Source: Streptomyces dysideae
Lineage (GTDB): Bacteria > Actinomycetota > Actinomycetes > Streptomycetales > Streptomycetaceae
DNA: 64,000 nt
NCBI RefSeq assembly: GCF_001514305.1
Contig: NZ_KQ949100.1
Coordinates: 72,376 to 136,375, forward strand
Reading direction: 5' to 3'
Below, in pieces: positions 59,939 through 64,000 of this stretch. A program made the translations under genes and the position numbers. The notes beneath the pieces are model-generated. The model saw nothing but the letters and a program-made list of their open reading frames with translations, was not told the DNA's origin and did not search any database. The first letter of the stretch is position 1, and each line of letters starts with the position of its first letter.

Positions 59939-60595
59939 CTACGCGTAGGCGGAGATGTCCTTGATCATGGCGAAGCCGAGACCGTACGCGCTCATGCCTC
60001 TCCCGTACGCCCCCACATGCACCCCTTCCTGAGTCGACCCGGCCAGCACCCAGCCGAACTCGGACTCCCGGTAGTGGAAGGGCGTGGGCACGCCGTCCAC
60101 GGGAAGGGACAGCGTCGACCAGGCCGGCCCGGCGAGGTCGTCCGCGAGGGCCCACGCCGTCTCCGTCTGCTGGTCCAGCCAGTCGTCCCGCAGGGAGTGG
60201 TCCATCTGCCCGGGCCAGGTGAAGGACAGCAGCCCCACACCGGCGAGCCAGGCCGCCGAGGACACCGACGTGGCCTCCAGCAGCCCCGTACCGTCGGCGC
60301 TCCGCCGGGACGGATTCGCCGCGACGGTCACCGCCACCGCGAACTTCTCCTTGTCCTCCGTACCTTCGTGGCGTACGGAGGGCCCGTCACCGTGCCCGAT
60401 CGAACCGTGCTCGACGGCCCCGTCGGCCGCCGTACCGACCTGCATCAGCCAGCGCGGCCCCGTGAAGGCCTCATCGAGGCCGTACCACGGGAAGGGCGCC
60501 AGCAGGTAGCCGTCGACCGTGCGCCGGGCGGAGGGGACCTGTTGTTCGCCCTCCGTGGCCGGCGCCTGTGCGACTGCCCTACTCGTCGTCTCCAT
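59939..60595 (-). CDS. Hypothetical 218-aa protein
   Basis: A 218-residue protein starting METTSRAVAQAPATEGEQQ. After a polar N-terminus of 25 residues the body has mixed strand and helix character (GYLLAPFPWYGLDEAFTGPRWLMQVG, LGFAMIKDISAYA at the end) with several Trp and Gly. No cysteine pair, signal peptide, membrane helix or known catalytic motif was found. It stands alone, convergent with mrp, between two terminator-bounded units. I do not recognise a family. Confidence 0.72.
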   Translation of the reverse strand: METTSRAVAQAPATEGEQQVPSARRTVDGYLLAPFPWYGLDEAFTGPRWLMQVGTAADGAVEHGSIGHGDGPSVRHEGTEDKEKFAVAVTVAANPSRRSADGTGLLEATSVSSAAWLAGVGLLSFTWPGQMDHSLRDDWLDQQTETAWALADDLAGPAWSTLSLPVDGVPTPFHYRESEFGWVLAGSTQEGVHVGAYGRGMSAYGLGFAMIKDISAYA

Positions 60596-60822
60596 GTGCC
60601 CGGACGCCTCCTTGCTCTCGCCGGACCGGTCCGGCCCGCCCCCCTTCGGGCGGCGTTACTCGTTTGAGTACGGTCCGCACAACAACTCGGCAGCATAGCC
60701 ACACCGCCCCGAGCAGCAGGGAAACCGCCCGGCGCACGGGGTGCGCGGGCGCCGGGTTCAGGCCGTACGCGCCCCGGGCGGAGTATGAAACGCGTCACGT
60801 GCGGGACGCGCCGAGTACCGGA

Positions 60823-61317
60823 TCAGGTGGCGTCCGCGTCGAAGGGCGGGCGGTCCTCGCGGGGGCTCTCGGGCTTCTTCGTCATGTCGACGGTGCCCTT
60901 CGTCATGTCGACGGTGCCGCCGGAGGAACCCGACGATGACGATGACGATGACGACGCCGATGACGCCGCGGCCGACGAGGAGGACGATTCCGAGTCACGG
61001 CCATGGACGGCGTCCGTGACCTCGGCCATCTCCTTCTTCATGTCGAAGCCGTTGCGGATCTCCTTGAGCCCCAGGTCGTCGTTGTCCAGCTGCTTGCGGA
61101 TGAACGTCTTGGGGTTGAGGTCCTCGAAGTCGAAGTCCTTGAACTCCGGGCCCAGTTCCGACCGGATGTCCTGCTTGGCGCTCTCCGAGAACTCGCGGAT
61201 CTTACGGATCGTCCGCGTGACGTCCTGGATGACCTTCGGGAGCTTTTCCGGACCGAATACGAGCACGGCGAGGACGACGAGCGTCACCACCTCGAGCGGT
61301 CCTATGTCATTGAACAC
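60823..61317 (-). CDS. tatB: Sec-independent protein translocase protein TatB
   Basis: A 164-residue protein from GTG 61317, with AAGGAG 9 bases upstream. The single N-terminal membrane helix and hinge, FNDIGPLEVVTLVVLAVLVFGPEKLPKVI, show the FGPEKLP motif of TatA/TatB; the amphipathic helix RTIRKIREFSESAKQDIRSEL follows. TatB recognises twin-arginine signal peptides with TatC. The tail is odd: a Ser/Ala run (SSSSSAAASSASSSSSSSSG) and then a tandem TVDMTKG-TVDMTKK repeat. In actinobacteria tatB often neighbours the HtrA-type protease, as here. Confidence 0.95.
   Translation of the reverse strand: MFNDIGPLEVVTLVVLAVLVFGPEKLPKVIQDVTRTIRKIREFSESAKQDIRSELGPEFKDFDFEDLNPKTFIRKQLDNDDLGLKEIRNGFDMKKEMAEVTDAVHGRDSESSSSSAAASSASSSSSSSSGSSGGTVDMTKGTVDMTKKPESPREDRPPFDADAT
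60881..60922 (-). repeat. 21-bp tandem duplication in the tatB tail
   Basis: Two copies, beginning at 60881 and 60902, of a 21-base unit containing GTCATGTCGACGGTGCC encode the doubled TVDMTK peptide. It lies beside the serine run, both likely generated by slippage. Confidence 0.8.
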
Positions 61318-61534
61318 CTGAAGCTCCTTGCGATGTCCTCGGTCCTCGGCCCTCGGTGGTCAGTGCGGTCTTCCGTGGTCCGGGCCGGGTCCACGGTACC
61401 CGGCGTTCCCCTGCGACCGGTACTGTCCCGAGGCCTCCGAATGTGGGTGAGCGTGCGGTTTTCCGGGTTGTTTGCCTTGTCAGGCCCTCTGTGGAGCGGG
61501 TGCGGGGGCTTGTGCTGTGAGGTTCCTGTGGGTC

Positions 61535-64000
61535 TCAGCGATTGCTTGATGAGCCGAGGACCAGCGAGATCTCGACCTCCTTGCCACCTCGCTCAAGGGT
61601 CAGTTCGAGCCGGTCACCGGGCCGGTGGGCGCGGGTCTTGACGATGAGTTCCTCGCCGGAGTGGATGCGCTGGCCGTCGACCTCGGTGATGACGTCGCCG
61701 GCCTTGATGCCGGCCTTGTCGCCGGGGCCGCCCGTGGTGACGGCGGGGCCGCCGTCGTTGCCCTTGGCCCCGACGCGGGCGCCGTCGCCGGTGTAGTCCA
61801 TGTCGAGGGTGACGCCGATGACCGGATGGGTCGCCTTGCCGGTGTTGATCAGTTCCTCGGCGACGCGCTTGGCCTGGTTGACGGGGATGGCGAAGCCGAG
61901 CCCTATGGAGCCGGACTGGCCGCTGTCCAGGTCGGAGCCGCTGTCGGCGGAGCGGATGGCGGAGTTGATGCCGATGACACGGGCCTTGGCGTCGAGGAGG
62001 GGTCCGCCGGAGTTGCCGGGGTTGATGGGAGCGTCGGTCTGCAGAGCATCCACATACGACACGTCACTCCCGTCGCCCCTCTCGCCGCCGGCCGTGATGG
62101 GCCGCTCCTTGGCGCTGATGATGCCGGAGGTGACGGTGCCCTCCAGGTCGAAGGGGGCGCCGATGGCGACGACGGGGTCGCCGACCTGGACGTTGTCGGA
62201 GTTGCCGAGGGGCAGGGGCGTGAGCCCGCTGACGTTCCCGACCTTGACGACGGCGAGGTCGTAGCCGCTGTCCCGGCCGACGACGGTGGCCTTGGCGGTG
62301 TCGCCGCTGTGGAACGTCACCGATATCTCGCCGTCGGAACCGGCGGGTTCGACGACGTGGTTGTTGGTGAGGATGTGCCCCAGACCGTCGAGCACGAACC
62401 CGGTGCCGGTGCCCTGCTCCTCGGAGCCGGTGACATGCAGGGTGACGACACTGGGCAGGGCCTTGGCGGCGATCCCTGCGACACTGTCGGGCGCCCGCCC
62501 GACGTCCTCATTCCCGGCCTGCGGCAGCTCTACGTCCCCCACCCCGCCGTTGCGCTCGAGATAGGCCCCCACGACCCCGCCGACGCCCCCGGAGGCGAGC
62601 GCGAGCAGCAGAGCCCCGACGATCAGCCCCTTCCTGACCCGCTTACGCCGCTGCTCCTTGCTGGCGACCGCGGCACCGTTCTGCTGGAGGGGGGCGGTGT
62701 GGATCGGGGCCCAGGGGTCGTAGTTCTGCCAGGGGTTGAGGGCGGGGGATGGGGCGGCTTCGGCGTAGGCGTAGGCGGGCGACGGGGTTGCGGGGTGCGG
62801 GGCGGGGGCGCCGTGGGTCTGGGGCGGTGGCGGGGTCTGGGGGTCGGGGGCGGGGGTGCCGTGCGCCGGAGTGGCTCCCTGGATGGGGGTGCCGTGCGCA
62901 GGGGCGGTTCCCGGGGTGGGGGCGCCTTGTGCGGGAGCAGTTCCCTGGGCAGGCGTGCCGTTCGCGGGGGCGGCCCCCTGGATGGGGGTGCCCTGCGCCG
63001 GGGTGGCCGTGGGGGCAGGCGTCCCGTGCGTCGGGACGTGCATGCCGGGCGCGGCAGCGGGTGCCTGGCCCGGCGTTCCGTGGCCCGAGGAGGGTGCTGG
63101 ACTCGGCATGGCGTGCGTCGAGGCCGGTGCCGGAGCTGGCGTGCCCTGCGCCGTGGTCGATGCCAGACCCGGCATCACGTGAGGCGAGGTCTGAGCCTGG
63201 CCCGGCGTCACGTGGCCCGAGGAGGGTACCGGACTCGGCATGGCGTGCGTCGAGGCCGGTGCCGGAGCCGGCGTGCCCTGCGCCGTGGTCGATGCCAGAC
63301 CCGGCATCACGTGAGGCGAGGTCTGAGCCTGGCCCGGCGTCACGTGGGCGTGAGCCGGTGGCTGGCCGGGCGTCCCGTGTGTCGGAGGCGCCATCGGCAT
63401 CGCCGTGCCCTGCGCCGGCGTGGCCGCTGGGTGCTGGACCGGCGGAGCGGGGGCCCAGGGGCCCGGTTCGCCGTACGGCGGGGTGCTGTAGGGATCGGGG
63501 TCGTGCAGGGGCCTGGGGCGCTCCTCCGGGGCCGCGGCGGCCACGGGGGCGGTACCCGTCGGCGGAACGGCCGAGGGCGCGGCAGCGGGCCGCTCCAGCT
63601 CGAAGTCGCCCTCAGTGTCCGTATCACCCACGACGCTGGACTCGACCACCGCCCGAATCTCGCCCGAACGACCGGCGCCGCCCTCGGGAGCGAGCTCAAA
63701 GTCACCCTCGCCACCCCCGGCACGCGACTCGTCCGCCATCCGCACCTCACCCGAGCCACCGGAGCCGTCCCCCGGCCTCTCACCCCCCACGCCCTGCGGC
63801 GGCCTCAACTCGAAGTCCCCGCCCGTATCACCACCGACGCTCCGCTCCCCGGCGCCCGCCGTCCCAGCACCCGGCGGCACCACATCGGCAGCCCCGGCAC
63901 GACCCAGCAGCGCCTCAGCCGAAGCCCCTGCGCGCCCCGGCTCGACTTCCACCGAAGCTCCAGCGTGGCCCGGCTCTACTGCCGCCAGAGTCCCAGCGTG
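61535..64000 (-). CDS. HtrA/DegP-like serine protease with PDZ domain and long repetitive N-terminus (5' end outside window)
   Basis: The frame is open to the right edge, so the start lies beyond it; 821 residues are present. The visible N-terminus holds a 22-residue repeat (AVEPGHAGASVEVEPGRAG type), then acidic EGDFEL blocks (at least three, each near GSGGSGEV), then a Pro/Ala/Gly/His/Thr-rich region with TPAQGTP units. One membrane helix (KGLIVGALLLALASGGVGG) anchors it. The trypsin domain shows ILTNNHVV (His), GYDLAVVKV (Asp) and PINPGNSGGPLL (Ser). The PDZ domain ends GDKAGIKAGDVITEVDGQRI. It degrades misfolded proteins outside the membrane. Confidence 0.93.
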   Translation of the reverse strand, partial: HAGTLAAVEPGHAGASVEVEPGRAGASAEALLGRAGAADVVPPGAGTAGAGERSVGGDTGGDFELRPPQGVGGERPGDGSGGSGEVRMADESRAGGGEGDFELAPEGGAGRSGEIRAVVESSVVGDTDTEGDFELERPAAAPSAVPPTGTAPVAAAAPEERPRPLHDPDPYSTPPYGEPGPWAPAPPVQHPAATPAQGTAMPMAPPTHGTPGQPPAHAHVTPGQAQTSPHVMPGLASTTAQGTPAPAPASTHAMPSPVPSSGHVTPGQAQTSPHVMPGLASTTAQGTPAPAPASTHAMPSPAPSSGHGTPGQAPAAAPGMHVPTHGTPAPTATPAQGTPIQGAAPANGTPAQGTAPAQGAPTPGTAPAHGTPIQGATPAHGTPAPDPQTPPPPQTHGAPAPHPATPSPAYAYAEAAPSPALNPWQNYDPWAPIHTAPLQQNGAAVASKEQRRKRVRKGLIVGALLLALASGGVGGVVGAYLERNGGVGDVELPQAGNEDVGRAPDSVAGIAAKALPSVVTLHVTGSEEQGTGTGFVLDGLGHILTNNHVVEPAGSDGEISVTFHSGDTAKATVVGRDSGYDLAVVKVGNVSGLTPLPLGNSDNVQVGDPVVAIGAPFDLEGTVTSGIISAKERPITAGGERGDGSDVSYVDALQTDAPINPGNSGGPLLDAKARVIGINSAIRSADSGSDLDSGQSGSIGLGFAIPVNQAKRVAEELINTGKATHPVIGVTLDMDYTGDGARVGAKGNDGGPAVTTGGPGDKAGIKAGDVITEVDGQRIHSGEELIVKTRAHRPGDRLELTLERGGKEVEISLVLGSSSNR
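63064..63327 (-). repeat. Two 132-bp direct repeats in the protease gene
   Basis: Copies at 63064-63195 and 63196-63327 differ by only a few bases, with the beginning of a third at 63328. The period, 44 codons, keeps the frame and encodes the SPHVMPGLASTTAQGTPAPA-type segment. Recent duplication is likely because identity is so high. Confidence 0.9.

Overview
The window is a high-GC, gene-dense chromosomal segment that looks like a core region of a Streptomyces genome. Several features point there: GTG starts are common, Shine-Dalgarno sites are AGGAGG-like, and genes overlap by ATGA or GTGA. There is a WhiB7/WblC protein with an AT-hook, a CGYC mycoredoxin, mycobacterial-type UvrD2 and AdnA/AdnB helicases, and three GGGAAT-N18-GTT promoters of the SigR type. 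From memory, the gene order also follows the Mycobacterium tuberculosis block from Rv3194c to about Rv3211, so most of this is ancestral actinobacterial backbone. No tRNA, rRNA, insertion sequence, CRISPR array or prophage was recognised.

Layout. 1-2.6 kb: minus-strand PDZ protein (cut by the window edge), a small membrane protein, MoaE and an SDR protein. 2.8-4.75 kb: zincin-type protein plus Nudix enzyme, closed by a perfect 17-bp terminator. 4.8-8.7 kb: two AIM24 proteins, a TerD-AIM24 fusion and a YgjP-type metallopeptidase. 8.9-13.1 kb: a ThiF-like protein coupled to an ABC1 kinase, then the whiB7 unit with a long regulatory leader (promoter, 107-codon upstream ORF, attenuator). 13.2-26.4 kb: a repair and redox island with UvrD2, mycoredoxin under a SigR-type promoter, NudC, a decayed M20 dipeptidase, AdnB, AdnA and an alkyltransferase-like protein. 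26.6-32.6 kb: a flippase-like membrane protein with a degenerate kinase domain and two paralogous TAP-family lipoprotein hydrolases. 32.7-39.2 kb: MoeZ (SigR-type promoter) downstream of a four-gene unit (PelF-like glycosyltransferase, polytopic membrane protein, epimerase, spherulin-4-like protein) that resembles a reduced Pel-type exopolysaccharide locus. 39.4-44.9 kb: DUF3152 protein with a metzincin motif, alpha/beta hydrolase, TetR regulator, DUF3107 protein and a ferritin-like protein. 45.2-53.7 kb: DEAD-box helicase with a basic repeat tail, alpha/beta hydrolase, NYN-domain protein, a 50-aa protein under a third SigR-type promoter, MarC, PHP phosphoesterase, DUF6758 and SUFU proteins. 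53.7-64 kb: CorA behind a structured leader with its own 15-codon ORF, a soluble MgtE_N-CBS protein overlapping a DUF1003 protein, Mrp, TatB and a trypsin-PDZ protease cut by the right edge.

How the parts fit together. Three themes recur. The first is double-strand-break and alkylation repair (UvrD2, AdnAB, ATL). The second is thiol and translation stress control (SigR promoters, mycoredoxin, MoeZ, NudC, WhiB7 with attenuation). The third is envelope and metal physiology (Pel-like operon, flippase, TatB, HtrA, CorA, MgtE-like protein). Several proteins carry in-frame tandem repeats of 42, 44 or 48 codons or of the type RTRK, so repeat expansion inside coding sequence is a marked habit of this strain.

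Limits. Calls rest on motifs read by eye and on family knowledge; no database search, alignment or structure prediction was run. Starts were chosen from Shine-Dalgarno spacing and overlaps and may differ from a curated annotation.
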